A DNA stretch of 64,000 bases from contig NZ_CP071139.1 of the NCBI RefSeq assembly GCF_017639205.1, positions 930,001 to 994,000 on the forward strand, given 5' to 3'. The notes below the pieces were generated by a model that was not told where the DNA came from, did not search any database, and saw only the letters and a list, made by a program, of their open reading frames with translations. The position numbers were made by a program, and so were the translations under genes. Positions within the stretch are counted from its first letter, which is position 1. Every line of letters starts with the position of its first letter. Below are positions 34,081-42,303 of the stretch, one piece after another. The stretch comes from Streptomyces nojiriensis (GTDB taxonomy: Bacteria > Actinomycetota > Actinomycetes > Streptomycetales > Streptomycetaceae).

Positions 34081-34739
34081 GACGCGCTCCCGGTATCGGT
34101 CGGAGTGGGGGTGGTCGTCGCCGACGGGCCGGAGGCGTCCGGCTCGGCGCCGGGGCCGCGTGGTGCGCGGGGCAGCCCCGCCGTGAGGAGTACGACCTGC
34201 GCCGCGCGGGGGTCCCCCGCATCGCGGGCGGTCAGTTCCTCGAGCTTCCGGGAGAACGCCTCCCAGAGTTCGGTGAGCGATTCGGGTGTCAGACGGGGCA
34301 TCAGGTCGCTGATCCCGGCAGTCCCCACCCACTCCCGCGGCAGCCGTCCGTCGGCGATGTCGGCCTCGTGCCGGACGAGAGAAGCCTCCAGGTGCTCGAT
34401 CTGGGCCCTGCGGGACAGACTGAGCAGGGCGCGGCTGCCCGGTGAGGATTCCATCGACTCGTTGCTCCAGGCGGTCACGGAGTGCACCGCCTGCCAGCGT
34501 CGCTCCCGGCCGTCCCGGTGCTCTGCCTCGGCGACGAACGCGTACTTCGCCAGGACGCGCAGGTGATAGCTGGTGGAGGCGGACGACTCCCCGGTCCTGA
34601 CCCCGAGTTCGCTCGCGGTGGCCGGGCCGTCCTGCCGCAGCAGCCCGAGCAGCCGGATGCGCAGCGGGTGGGTGAGGGCCTTCAGTGCTGCGGCGTCCCG
34701 CTCAGGATCGAGTACGCGTCTCTGCTCTTCACTGACCAT
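34077..34739 (-). CDS. ArsR-like winged-helix regulator
   Basis: A 220-residue protein. AAALKALTHPLRIRLLGLLRQDGPATASELGVRTGESSASTSYHLRVLAKYAFV is the helix-turn-helix, and RERRWQAVHSVTAW the wing. The C-terminal 110 residues are helical with a Pro/Thr-rich tail. ArsR-type metal-binding cysteines are absent, so it is of the non-metal type. It heads the operon with MFS and nucleoside hydrolase. A clear palindrome lies 25 bases upstream. Confidence 0.88.
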   Translation of the reverse strand: MVSEEQRRVLDPERDAAALKALTHPLRIRLLGLLRQDGPATASELGVRTGESSASTSYHLRVLAKYAFVAEAEHRDGRERRWQAVHSVTAWSNESMESSPGSRALLSLSRRAQIEHLEASLVRHEADIADGRLPREWVGTAGISDLMPRLTPESLTELWEAFSRKLEELTARDAGDPRAAQVVLLTAGLPRAPRGPGAEPDASGPSATTTPTPTDTGSAS

Positions 34740-34764
34740 GCAGGGAGGCTAGGGCCCCCGAAAG

Positions 34765-34786
34765 TCTGCAAAAGTATTTTTGCAGA
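34765..34786. promoter_or_regulatory. Operator-like palindrome upstream of the ArsR operon
   Basis: TCTGCAAAA (34765-34773) and TTTTGCAGA (34778-34786) are perfect inverted copies around GTAT. This AT-rich site stands out strongly in the GC-rich context. It lies 25-47 bases before the regulator's ATG, where autorepression is expected. Confidence 0.75.
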
Positions 34787-34854
34787 ACTTCTTTGGGAGA
34801 ATGGCCGATTGGGGCCGCCCTTCCGGCTGGGAGGTGGCGGCCCGCCCCCGGGAG

Positions 34855-35178
34855 CTACTTGCCGATGATGTTGCCGGTCCACTGACCGGCGGCACGCTGC
34901 ATCAGGGCCTCGTTGCTCAGGATCTGGGTCCCGGGTACGGACGCCATGCCGATGTCACCGGTCGGCGCCGTGCCGTTGTGGGAGCCTACGGTGTTGTCGT
35001 GGCCGGCGTTGAAGACGTCGTCACCGGCCACCTGGGTCAGGTCGCCGAAGACGATCGAGTACGTGTTGCCGACCGGTGCGTGGATGGTGAAGGCGTCGTC
35101 GGCACAGGCGGCGGACGCGCCCGCCAGGAGGATGCCACCGGCGGCGAGAGCGGTCAGGGCGGAGCGGATCGATCGCAC
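34855..35178 (-). CDS. Small secreted protein of unknown function
   Basis: A 107-residue protein with a clear signal peptide (MRSIRSALTALAAGGILLAGASAACA). The mature part is Asn/Gly/Thr-rich (FGDLTQVAGDDVFNAGHDNTVGSHNGTAPTG) and lacks further cysteines. Composition recalls cell-surface Asn/Gly proteins of streptomycetes, but it matches neither chaplins nor rodlins by motif. It is monocistronic. Confidence 0.65.
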   Translation of the reverse strand: MRSIRSALTALAAGGILLAGASAACADDAFTIHAPVGNTYSIVFGDLTQVAGDDVFNAGHDNTVGSHNGTAPTGDIGMASVPGTQILSNEALMQRAAGQWTGNIIGK

Positions 35179-35313
35179 GAGTACTGCCTTTCGTGGAGGG
35201 GTGGTCGAGCAGTGCGAAGGTAGGCCGCGCCGCGCGGCGAGACCCCGTACCGGCCGCCGTACGGCCCGAGTCCATCCGTACGGCGCAGCCGCCAGGAGGT
35301 GATGCGCCGGGAG

Positions 35314-35607
35314 TCATTCGGCCCCGAGGGCCGTCCGGAGGTCATAGAGGTACGAGCGGTCGTTCTTGAAGCTGCGCCAGACGGTGGCCGGGGGTTCGGG
35401 TCCGTCGGCGCGGCCGCCGAGGGGATGGGCGGTGACGAGGCCGTCGGAGATCTCGCAATGCCAGCCGTCGGTCGGCGACCAGACACACCACACGTTGCCG
35501 TCGGTCCGGCGGAAGGCGGGGCGACCGTGGCGTTCGCCGGCCCGCTCGAAGTGGTGGCTGAGCCCGTCGGTGTGGCGCACGAAGGTGAAGGACGAGAGTG
35601 GCGACAT
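35314..35607 (-). CDS. Small hypothetical soluble protein
   Basis: A 97-residue protein, MSPLSSFTFVRHTDGLSHH onward, rich in Trp, Arg and Asp (NVWCVWSPTDGWHCEISDG). AGAGGTGAGGAAG lies upstream of ATG 35607, a good ribosome site; the in-frame start at 35625 overlaps lgt. No membrane segment. The family was not recognised. It is 15 bases downstream of lgt and could be in the same message. Confidence 0.55.
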   Translation of the reverse strand: MSPLSSFTFVRHTDGLSHHFERAGERHGRPAFRRTDGNVWCVWSPTDGWHCEISDGLVTAHPLGGRADGPEPPATVWRSFKNDRSYLYDLRTALGAE

Positions 35608-35621
35608 GGCTTCCTCACCTC

Positions 35622-36506
35622 TCATCGCGCGTCACCACCTCCTGCCTTGACGGCAACGGCGGCGGCCCGTGGGTCGCCCTCGCCGGTCGTCCGCGCCCCG
35701 TCGCCGCTGCCCGGGTTGCGTCGCGCCGATACGACGAGGAAGGCGACGGCGCCGAGGAAGACCACGACGGAGGTCAAGCCGTTCAGGCGCAGGCCGAGGA
35801 TCGTGTGGGACTCGTCGATGCGCAGGTACTCGGTCCAGAACCGGCCGACCGTGTAGGCGGCGACGTACAGGGCGAAGGTCCTGCCGTTGCCGAGCGCGAA
35901 CCGGCTCGCCGCCCAGAGGACCAGCACGGCGACGCCGCCGTCCCAGAGGGACTCGTAGAGGAAGGTGGGGTGGTACGTCGCGATGTCGAGCATGTCGGAC
36001 GGACGGTGCGCGCGGTCGATCTCCAGGCCCCAGGGGAGCGTGGTGGGGCGGCCGTAGAGTTCCTGGTTGAACCAGTTGCCCCAGCGGCCGATCGCCTGCG
36101 CCAGGGCTATGCCGGGGGCGACCGCGTCCGCGTATTCGGGAAACGGTATGCGGTGGCGTCGGCAGCCGATCCACGCGCCGACCGCGCCCAGGGCGATGGC
36201 GCCCCAGATGCCGAGCCCGCCCTGCCACACGTACAGGGCGCGGATGGGCTCGCCGTGTTCGCCGAAGTACGCGTCGGGGCTGGTGATCACGTGGTAGATC
36301 CGTCCACCGACCAAGCCGAACGGCACCGCCCAGATGGTGACGTCCGCGATGACGCCCGGGGCCCCGCCCCGCGCGACCCAGCGGCGGTTGCCGAGCCGGA
36401 CGGCTACGAACACGCCCAGGATGATGCAGAAGGCGTACGCCCTTAACGGGACCGGGCCGAGGTGGAGGACCCCGGTCGAGGGACTGGGAAGGTAGGCGAC
36501 GTCCAT
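35622..36506 (-). CDS. lgt: Prolipoprotein diacylglyceryl transferase
   Basis: A 294-residue membrane enzyme with seven helices. GGLVGGRIYHVITS-like and WQGGLGIWGAI (loop after helix 3), then GRWGNWFNQELYGRPT with the invariant Arg/Asn/Glu and PTFLYESLWD and RFWTEYLRID, are Lgt signatures. It attaches a diacylglyceryl group to the lipobox Cys of prelipoproteins at the membrane. The C-terminal 35 residues are a hydrophilic extension. Streptomycetes often have more than one lgt copy; no essential neighbour is here. ATG 36506. Confidence 0.92.
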   Translation of the reverse strand: MDVAYLPSPSTGVLHLGPVPLRAYAFCIILGVFVAVRLGNRRWVARGGAPGVIADVTIWAVPFGLVGGRIYHVITSPDAYFGEHGEPIRALYVWQGGLGIWGAIALGAVGAWIGCRRHRIPFPEYADAVAPGIALAQAIGRWGNWFNQELYGRPTTLPWGLEIDRAHRPSDMLDIATYHPTFLYESLWDGGVAVLVLWAASRFALGNGRTFALYVAAYTVGRFWTEYLRIDESHTILGLRLNGLTSVVVFLGAVAFLVVSARRNPGSGDGARTTGEGDPRAAAVAVKAGGGDAR

Positions 36507-36724
36507 GGCGACTCCGTGCAGGTCTCGGTCGGGCGAACGGATGAGAATCCGATCTTAATGAGGGGCGCGGCGGCATGATCATCGCCGCACGGCACCGCTC
36601 GGCACGGCACCGCCTTGGACCTGGTACCGGAGCGTGGGACGTGGTTCCCTCGACCTGCACCGCATCGGGCGGTGTTGCTGCAACAAGAACTGGCTGGTGG
36701 CGCGATGAGTGAGGTCCTTCTTCC

Positions 36725-37249
36725 GTGAACGGTACGGATGCCCGCGGGCGCGGCCTGCCCAAGGCACTCATCGCCGCGGCGGGCGCTCTGGTACTCGCTC
36801 TCGCCTGCGGTCTGCTGTACGGGGCCGCCTGGCTGCTGATCGGCGCCGACGGGCAGTGCGACGAGCCGAAGGGCGTCGAACGACTGGCACGGATATCGGC
36901 CGTGGCCGTTCCGCCGGCGCCGGCAGGGGCGAACCCCGTGCCGGGCGCGAGCGGCGCCGAGTGCACGGACGACAGCGGGCCCGAAGTGTGGCTGAGCGCG
37001 GCCACGTACTACACGTACGACGGCGGTCCCCGCGCGGTGATCGACCACTACTGGGACGCGGCTGCGGCCGCGGGCTGGAAGGCCGCCGGGCCACGGCCGA
37101 AGGTCACTCCCGGCTTCCTCCTCAAGGACATGTGCTTCCGCAAGGAAGTGGACGGGAAACCGACGCTGCTCGTGGTCGCGTACTCGGCGCGGAACGAGTA
37201 CTCCGTGTCCGTGAACGCCGTCCTCGACGGATCCCGTCCGGACTGCTGA
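36725..37249 (+). CDS. Membrane-anchored or secreted hypothetical protein
   Basis: A 174-residue product with an N-terminal hydrophobic helix (LPKALIAAAGALVLALACGLLYGAAWLLI), then a soluble domain with four cysteines (QCDEPK, ECTDD, DMCFRKE, PDC end). WLSAATYYTYDGGPRAVIDHYWDAAAAAGWKA and a repeat of Val-rich strands suggest a single small domain outside the cell. GTG 36725 start. Family not recognised. Confidence 0.65.
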   Translation: MNGTDARGRGLPKALIAAAGALVLALACGLLYGAAWLLIGADGQCDEPKGVERLARISAVAVPPAPAGANPVPGASGAECTDDSGPEVWLSAATYYTYDGGPRAVIDHYWDAAAAAGWKAAGPRPKVTPGFLLKDMCFRKEVDGKPTLLVVAYSARNEYSVSVNAVLDGSRPDC

Positions 37250-37284
37250 ACGTGCGGCCGGCAGGACCGGGCCCTGCGGGGGGT

Positions 37285-37581
37285 TCAGTACAGCAGGATG
37301 CGGGTCACGATCACCCGTGGTGGGAGCGCGTCCTTGGCGATCACGTACTCGATGATGCCCAGCGCCCCGTCCTCACCGAGCGGCAGGAGTCGGCACTCCG
37401 GCCAGTGTTCCGCCGCTGTGCTTCCCGCGACGAGTCCTCGGGTCTCGCCGATCTCCACCATCGCGGCCACGATCGGGCCCATCGCCCAGGGCGGCAGCGT
37501 CGGGTCGATCATGAAGGCGGTGACGTCCTCGGACAGCACGCACGGCAAGCCCTCGGAGCCGTCGCCGAAGGCCTCACTCAA
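37285..37581 (-). CDS. RelE/toxin-like small protein downstream of DUF6247
   Basis: A 98-residue protein, LSEAFGDGSEGLPCVLSED then WAMGPIVAAMVEIGE, GLVAGSTAAEHWPECRLLPLGEDGALGIIEYVIAKD and RVIVTRILLY at the end. The compact alpha-beta pattern ending in a basic strand resembles RelE-type interferases. It starts with TTG at 37581 overlapping the DUF6247 stop by eight bases; ATG alternatives exist further in. Placement after an antitoxin-like gene supports a type II toxin. No catalytic residue can be named with certainty. Confidence 0.55.
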   Translation of the reverse strand: MSEAFGDGSEGLPCVLSEDVTAFMIDPTLPPWAMGPIVAAMVEIGETRGLVAGSTAAEHWPECRLLPLGEDGALGIIEYVIAKDALPPRVIVTRILLY

Positions 37582-37864
37582 CGGGCAGTCCCGCCGCCCG
37601 TCGCCGGTCGAGCATGTCCTGGACGGCGATCGTCGGCATCGTTCCCGCGAGTGCGTCCTCGACCCGGCGCCGCCGGCCCGCATCGGATTCGAGCGTCGCG
37701 CGGCCCCACCAGCGCAGCAGTACGCCCTTCGCCTCTTCCGGCTGGGCGGCCAGGAGTTCGGCGTAGAACTCCTTCGCGGCCTCCGGCGTCAGCGCGTCGG
37801 CGATGCCCCTCGCGTTGCGCGGAACTCGCTCCGGCTCGTGCCGGCGAATCGGCTGTGCGGTCAT
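37574..37864 (-). CDS. DUF6247 family protein (antitoxin-like)
   Basis: A 96-residue protein starting MTAQPIRRHEPERVPRNARGIADALTPEAAKEFYAELLAAQPEEAKGVLLRWWGRA. This is the pattern of DUF6247 of streptomycetes, with conserved ALTPEAAKEFYAEL and a Glu/Arg-rich second half. Its stop overlaps the next gene, giving coupled translation. Order and size suggest antitoxin then toxin. Members of this family are of unknown function. Confidence 0.72.
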   Translation of the reverse strand: MTAQPIRRHEPERVPRNARGIADALTPEAAKEFYAELLAAQPEEAKGVLLRWWGRATLESDAGRRRRVEDALAGTMPTIAVQDMLDRRRAAGLPVE

Positions 37865-38112
37865 CGCCCGCCCCTTTCCTTCTGCTCAGAGTCTGCCCTG
37901 CCGAGGCCCTCACGGTCGACCGCCCGGTCGGCATCGCCGCCGTGACCCGGGGTTCCCCGGGCCCCCGGTGCGCCGACCAGGCGTCGCGGCTCGGACGTTC
38001 GTCCACAGAGACAGGTGCGGAGGTCGAGTCCGGCGTACGGTCGACCGACCGGCCGGGCCTCACCTGGCGGGGCCGGTCCTCCTCGACGTCCGACCCGAAC
38101 GGGAGCCCGCCG

Positions 38113-38718
38113 ATGCGCCTCTACGCACAGACTCCAGCACGTCGGAACCGCCAGATCCTCGCGGACCTGATCGCCGTGGTCCTGATGGCCGCGGCCGTGC
38201 GGTTCGCCCTGGCCGTCCACAGAGCCATCATGTTGCTGGCCGAGCCGGGGCGGCGGGTCGAGAGCTCGGGGGACAGCCTCGCCACCGAGCTCGGCAACGC
38301 CGGTGACGCGGCCTCGAACGTGCCGTTCGTAGGCGATCTCCTGAAGAAGCCGCTGCAGTCCGCGGCCGACGCCAGTACCGGGATCGCCGACGCCGGGCAG
38401 TCGCTCCAGGACGCCGTGAGCCAGGTAGCGACCCTGACCACACTGGCTCTGATCGTGGTCCCGGTGGCCGTCGTACTGCTGCTGTGGCTCCCCGCGCGCC
38501 TGCGCTGGATCCGGCGCAGCGTCATCATGCGGCGCCTCCTCGACGCACCCGGCGGCGCCGACCTGCTCGCCCTGCGCGCCCTCACCGGCCGGCTGGGTGA
38601 CCTGGCAGCGCTCCCCGCGCCTCCGGGCGGTCTCGCTGACGCGTGGCGGCGCGGGGACCGGCACGTCATCGCCGGCCTCTCCGAGATCGCACTCAGGCGG
38701 GCCGGCTTGCGGCCCTGA
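38113..38718 (+). CDS. Two-helix membrane protein of unknown function
   Basis: A 201-residue protein. Helix 1 is LADLIAVVLMAAAVRFALAVH, then an extracellular helical region (VESSGDSLATELGNAGDAASN...LQDAVSQVATL), then helix 2 LALIVVPVAVVLLLWLPARL. The C-terminal 60 residues are basic and helical (LRWIRRSVIMRRLLDAPGGADLLALRALTGRLGDLAALP). ATG 38113 was picked; the frame extends upstream without support. No family recognised. Confidence 0.65.
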   Translation: MRLYAQTPARRNRQILADLIAVVLMAAAVRFALAVHRAIMLLAEPGRRVESSGDSLATELGNAGDAASNVPFVGDLLKKPLQSAADASTGIADAGQSLQDAVSQVATLTTLALIVVPVAVVLLLWLPARLRWIRRSVIMRRLLDAPGGADLLALRALTGRLGDLAALPAPPGGLADAWRRGDRHVIAGLSEIALRRAGLRP

Positions 38719-38795
38719 CGGGCGAAGAAGCCGAGCGCGGGCGGAAGCTCGCGTCGTCAGGGGGCGCGTACGCGGTTGTCGACGGACCGGCGCTA

Positions 38796-38991
38796 GGTCC
38801 TGTCGTCAAAGTGGCGTCGGTAAGGCCCGCGGCGTCCGGTGCCATGGGGCCTCCCCAGGCCCGCCAGGGCCGAGGGGAAGCATCGCAAGGCGGAGGGGCG
38901 CCCGTGTACTGGACGTACTCGGGCGCCCCGACAACGCGGCGAGGTGCGGTGCCGGGCGTCGCGGGCCAGATGCCACTTTGACGACAGGGCC
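38796..38991. repeat. Repeat element, copy C, with a different terminal inverted repeat
   Basis: A 196-bp element with ends GGTCCTGTCGTCAAAGTGGC and GCCACTTTGACGACAGGGCC. These ends are not those of copies A and B, yet the middle is the same core: GGCCCGCGGCGTCCGGTGCC, the CGGGCGCCC hairpin with GTACTGGACGTAC, CCGACAACGCGG and GGTGCCGGGCGTCGCGGG. It also has about 35 extra bases (around 38843-38883). The end sequence recalls termini of IS5-type elements. Confidence 0.8.
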
Positions 38992-39055
38992 TGGGCGGGG
39001 ACGGCATGCTCCGTGCCCCGCCGTGGCTTCCGCGGCCCGTACGGGCTCCGGTCGC

Positions 39056-40069
39056 TCAGCCCACGCGTTCGATGCGCGCCCGCCGGATCAGGTTCTTGCC
39101 CGGCTCCCGCACCGTCTCGAACGCGGCGTTGTTCAGCAGGGCACAGCTACCCGAGGGACCGTTGACCGTCACGGTGGTCGCCTTGCCGTTGTCCAGATTC
39201 GTCACCTTCAGCTTCGTCCCCACCGGGAACGTCCCACTGGACGCCGCCGGCGCACCGCCCTCACCCGACAACGTCACGGTCGACCCCTGGCATACGACCT
39301 CACCGGTCGCCGGGGGCACCTGCGCACCCGCCGCAGGAGCTGCCGGTGCCGCAGGAGCCGCAGGAGCTGCCGCGGCACCGCCGCCACCGTCCACCCGCTC
39401 GATGCGCGCCTTCCGGATCAGGTTCTTGCCCGGCTCCCGCACCGTCTCGAACGCCGCATTGTTCAGCAGCACGCAACTACCCGACGGACCGTTCACCGTC
39501 ACGGTCGTCGCCTTGCCGTTGTCCAGATTCGTCACCTTCAGCTTCGTCCCCACCGGGAACGTCCCACTGGACGCCGCCGGCGCACCACCCTCACCCGACA
39601 ACGTCACCGTCGACCCGGGACACACCACCTCACCGGTCGCCGGCGGCACCTGTGCACCCGCCCCACCCGCCGCACCGGACGCGCTCGCCGCAGGAGCCGC
39701 AGGAGCCGCCGCGGCACCGCCGCCACCGTCCACCCGCTCGATGCGCGCCTTCCGGATCAGGTTCTTGCCCGGCTCCCGCACCGTCTCGAACGCCGCATTG
39801 TTCAGCAGCACGCAACTACCCGACGGACCGTTCACCGTCACGGTCGTCGCCTTGCCGTTGTCCAGATTCGTCACCTTCAGCTTCGTCCCCACCGGGAACG
39901 TCCCACTGGACGCCGCCGGCGCACCACCCTCACCCGACAACGTCACCGTCGACCCCTGGCATACGACGTCGGGGACGGCGGCATTGCCGATCGCCACGGT
40001 GGCGGCGACCCCGCCGATCACCAAGGCTCCCGCGACGGCAGAGAACACGAACTTCTTCTTGAGACTCAT
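39056..40069 (-). CDS. Secreted protein with three near-identical double-psi-barrel-like domains
   Basis: A 337-residue protein with signal MSLKKKFVFSAVAGALVIGGVAATVAIGNAA. Three copies of an approximately 80-residue unit follow, each with VVCxGSTVTLSGEGGAP, GTFPVGTKLKVTNLDNGKA, TTVTVNGPSGSC and AAFETVREPGKNLIRKARIERV. The middle of each unit resembles RlpA/expansin DPBB motifs (GTKxxVTNLDNGxxxxVxVN). Two Gly/Ala/Pro linkers join them. Two cysteines per unit may form a disulfide. The copies are nearly identical at DNA level (39069, 39399, 39738), so duplication is recent. Cell-wall or protease-inhibitor roles are possible for such folds. Confidence 0.75.
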   Translation of the reverse strand: MSLKKKFVFSAVAGALVIGGVAATVAIGNAAVPDVVCQGSTVTLSGEGGAPAASSGTFPVGTKLKVTNLDNGKATTVTVNGPSGSCVLLNNAAFETVREPGKNLIRKARIERVDGGGGAAAAPAAPAASASGAAGGAGAQVPPATGEVVCPGSTVTLSGEGGAPAASSGTFPVGTKLKVTNLDNGKATTVTVNGPSGSCVLLNNAAFETVREPGKNLIRKARIERVDGGGGAAAAPAAPAAPAAPAAGAQVPPATGEVVCQGSTVTLSGEGGAPAASSGTFPVGTKLKVTNLDNGKATTVTVNGPSGSCALLNNAAFETVREPGKNLIRRARIERVG

Positions 40070-40537
40070 GGTCCGTTTCCTGGACACGTGACACTCCTCG
40101 ATCCGATGGACGTTGCCCCCCTGACGTCCTGCATACGGTGGACTTCGCAGGCGAGTTCAGACCTGTTGCCTTTTTACGAAACAGGCCCTGAGGAGGTTTG
40201 GAGCGCTGTGCGGCGGCCCACCACGGAGCTCATGAATCACGGGACTACGCTCAAAGATGCAGGTCACGGCTCCAATGCCGACGGGGTTCGACGGGGGTGC
40301 GGCACTCGTACCGCAGGTCTCGATCGACGCGGGGCGAGGAGTCCCAAGGCACCTTTAAGGTTCAGTTGATCTCCCCTTAACCCTTCCCGAGCACTGGGAT
40401 TCCGACGTCCTGCCGTCGTTCGTGCGCGGTACGGAATCACACCCCGCGAACGCGACACCTACGGCTGAGGGGCGTCCCGATGCCCGATGCCCGATGCCCG
40501 ATGCCCGATGCGAGCAGCACACCGCGCCGCCATCGAG
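40070..40537. other. Intergenic region with AT-rich promoter-like stretches and tandem repeat
   Basis: No gene is supported here. It holds an AT-rich segment at 40160-40185 (TTGCCTTTTTACGAAACAGG), a second around 40345-40385, and a CCGATGC tandem repeat near 40475-40512. It carries the promoter of the three-domain secreted protein. Confidence 0.5.
40475..40512. repeat. Short tandem repeat, CCGATGC about five copies
   Basis: Five consecutive seven-base units CCGATGC lie between the three-domain secreted protein promoter and the propeller gene end. They are not multiples of three and are outside coding sequence. Confidence 0.75.
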
Positions 40538-41860
40538 TCACGAGCGTTCGTACGCTGTGCCACCGACGATGAGACGGCCCTCGTGCTCGAAGGCCCTGCC
40601 CGATGGCGTCTCGCCGTAGTGGAAGCGGCGGACGTCGCGCTCCTTGCCGGTGGCGGCGTCGAGGAGGTACAGGCGCACGGCCGGGATCACCAGCAGGTCA
40701 CGGCGTTCGCCGACAGCGGTCAGCCTCCCGTCCTGGAGGTGGAAGACGTCGACGTCGGAGTCGAGGCCGGTTTTCCACACCTGCCGTCCGGTGGCCAGGT
40801 CGAAGGCGAAGGCGCTGTCCCGGCTGCCGACCCCCTTCACATAGCGGCTGCCGAGGGCATAGAGCCTGGTCTCGTCCACCGCCACGTACGAGCTGCTGAA
40901 GGCGATGGGCGGGTTGGGCCGGCCGTCCCTGCTGAAGGAGTGGAAGGCGCGGACGTCGTCCACGACCAGCGGGTCGGCGGAGACGAGGAGCGCGCCGGCG
41001 TCGCCCCACGTGGCGGCCTCACGGTCGCCGATCGGGGTGGACCACAGGAGCGCACCGGTGGCCGGGTCGAAGGCGGCCGCTTGCAGTTCGGCGTCCCTGG
41101 GGAGCCCGTTCGGGATCGCGTTCGGTCCGTTCTGCGAGCCGCCGCACGCGAGGAGGGCGCCGACGTGCCGCACGGACGGCAGAGCATGGGCGGGGACGCA
41201 GTTCGGGGGAACGGTCGCCGTCCAGCGCGGCGCGCCGGTGCGTACGTCGACGGCGCTCAGCCCCTGGTGGGTGAGCACGGTGAGACCGCCGCCCACGGTC
41301 ACCCGAGCACGCTTGTAGTCGCTCAAGCGCTTTTCACCGGACGCTGCGGGGACCGGGGCGCGCCAGATCTCGCGGCCGTTCTTCATGTCGAGCGCCGCGA
41401 GCGTGGTGCACAACTGCCGCGCGGCCGAGGCGGGCCGGTTCTCGTCGTCGCGCGTGACGACCATGACGGAATGTTCGACGTCGGCCTCGGCGGCACAGAT
41501 CTTGGAGCGGCCCGGCGGCCGGTACTCCCAGACCTCTTTGCCGGTCCCGGCGTCGTGGCCGGTCGCCGCGTCGGACCGGCTCCGCACCAACGTGTCGCCG
41601 GCCAGCCAGGACCCGACGGCATCGTCCGCCCAGGCATGGTTGCCCCGGTCGGTGGCCTTGCCGTCCGAAGGGGTCTTCCAGGCGATGTCCATCGAGTCGC
41701 CGGGAAAGCGGCCCGAGATGAAGACGCCTGCGACGGTGAGGGCGCAGACCAGGGCGACGAGCGTTCCGCCCCTGATCAGGAGGCGGCTGGTCCGTCCCCT
41801 GCGCGCGGGCGAATGATCGTTCGACCCCTCGTCGTTCGCTGGCGTCGTTCGCGTGGCCAT
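40538..41860 (-). CDS. Membrane-anchored PQQ-like beta-propeller protein
   Basis: A 440-residue protein. One N-terminal membrane helix (LLIRGGTLVALVCALTVAGVFI) is followed by a large outside domain. Repeats of the form AALDMKNGREIWRAPV, SAVDVRTGAPRWTATV, AAFDPATGALLWSTPI and FAFDLATGRQVWKTGL are the W-containing blades of PQQ-like propellers. ATG 41860 has a G-rich ribosome site eight bases upstream; GTG 41866 is also open. These proteins bind ligands or partners; no catalytic role is evident. Confidence 0.82.
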   Translation of the reverse strand: MATRTTPANDEGSNDHSPARRGRTSRLLIRGGTLVALVCALTVAGVFISGRFPGDSMDIAWKTPSDGKATDRGNHAWADDAVGSWLAGDTLVRSRSDAATGHDAGTGKEVWEYRPPGRSKICAAEADVEHSVMVVTRDDENRPASAARQLCTTLAALDMKNGREIWRAPVPAASGEKRLSDYKRARVTVGGGLTVLTHQGLSAVDVRTGAPRWTATVPPNCVPAHALPSVRHVGALLACGGSQNGPNAIPNGLPRDAELQAAAFDPATGALLWSTPIGDREAATWGDAGALLVSADPLVVDDVRAFHSFSRDGRPNPPIAFSSSYVAVDETRLYALGSRYVKGVGSRDSAFAFDLATGRQVWKTGLDSDVDVFHLQDGRLTAVGERRDLLVIPAVRLYLLDAATGKERDVRRFHYGETPSGRAFEHEGRLIVGGTAYERS

Positions 41861-42303
41861 GCTCACTACCCCCCCTTGGCGTGACGCCGCCGGTCGACGG
41901 ACGGGGCGTCACCTGCTTCTCCAGCGAGGTGATCATAAATATGGGTCCCGTGTCGGGGCAGCATCATCGTTTCTTCCCTTCCGCCCCTGTGACCTGCACG
42001 GGAACCGCATTCCACGTACGAGTGACTTGGTCGGGATTCGATGGTTTTGGGGCAGCTGCTTCGGGATCATGGTTCCGGTTCCGCATATGACGGCGGCATG
42101 AGGCCTTTGTCGTTTGTCGGACACAGCCGTGCCCGTTCCGCGCCGTGAGCGGGGACGGCCCCGCTGCGCCCCCCGTGCCGGGGGCGGGCGGTACCGCACA
42201 CCGGACACAGGGTCGTGCCGCCGGTTCCGGGTCCGCGCCGTCTGGTCGCGGCCTCGCCGGTGACGCGACTCGACCGCACCACGAATCAGAGGAGCCGGAC
42301 TAC
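41861..42303. other. Intergenic region between divergent genes
   Basis: About 440 bases between the propeller gene and the hydrolase, with an AT-rich stretch at 41930-41945 and GAGGAG at 42290 before ATG 42304. No further gene is supported. Confidence 0.5.
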
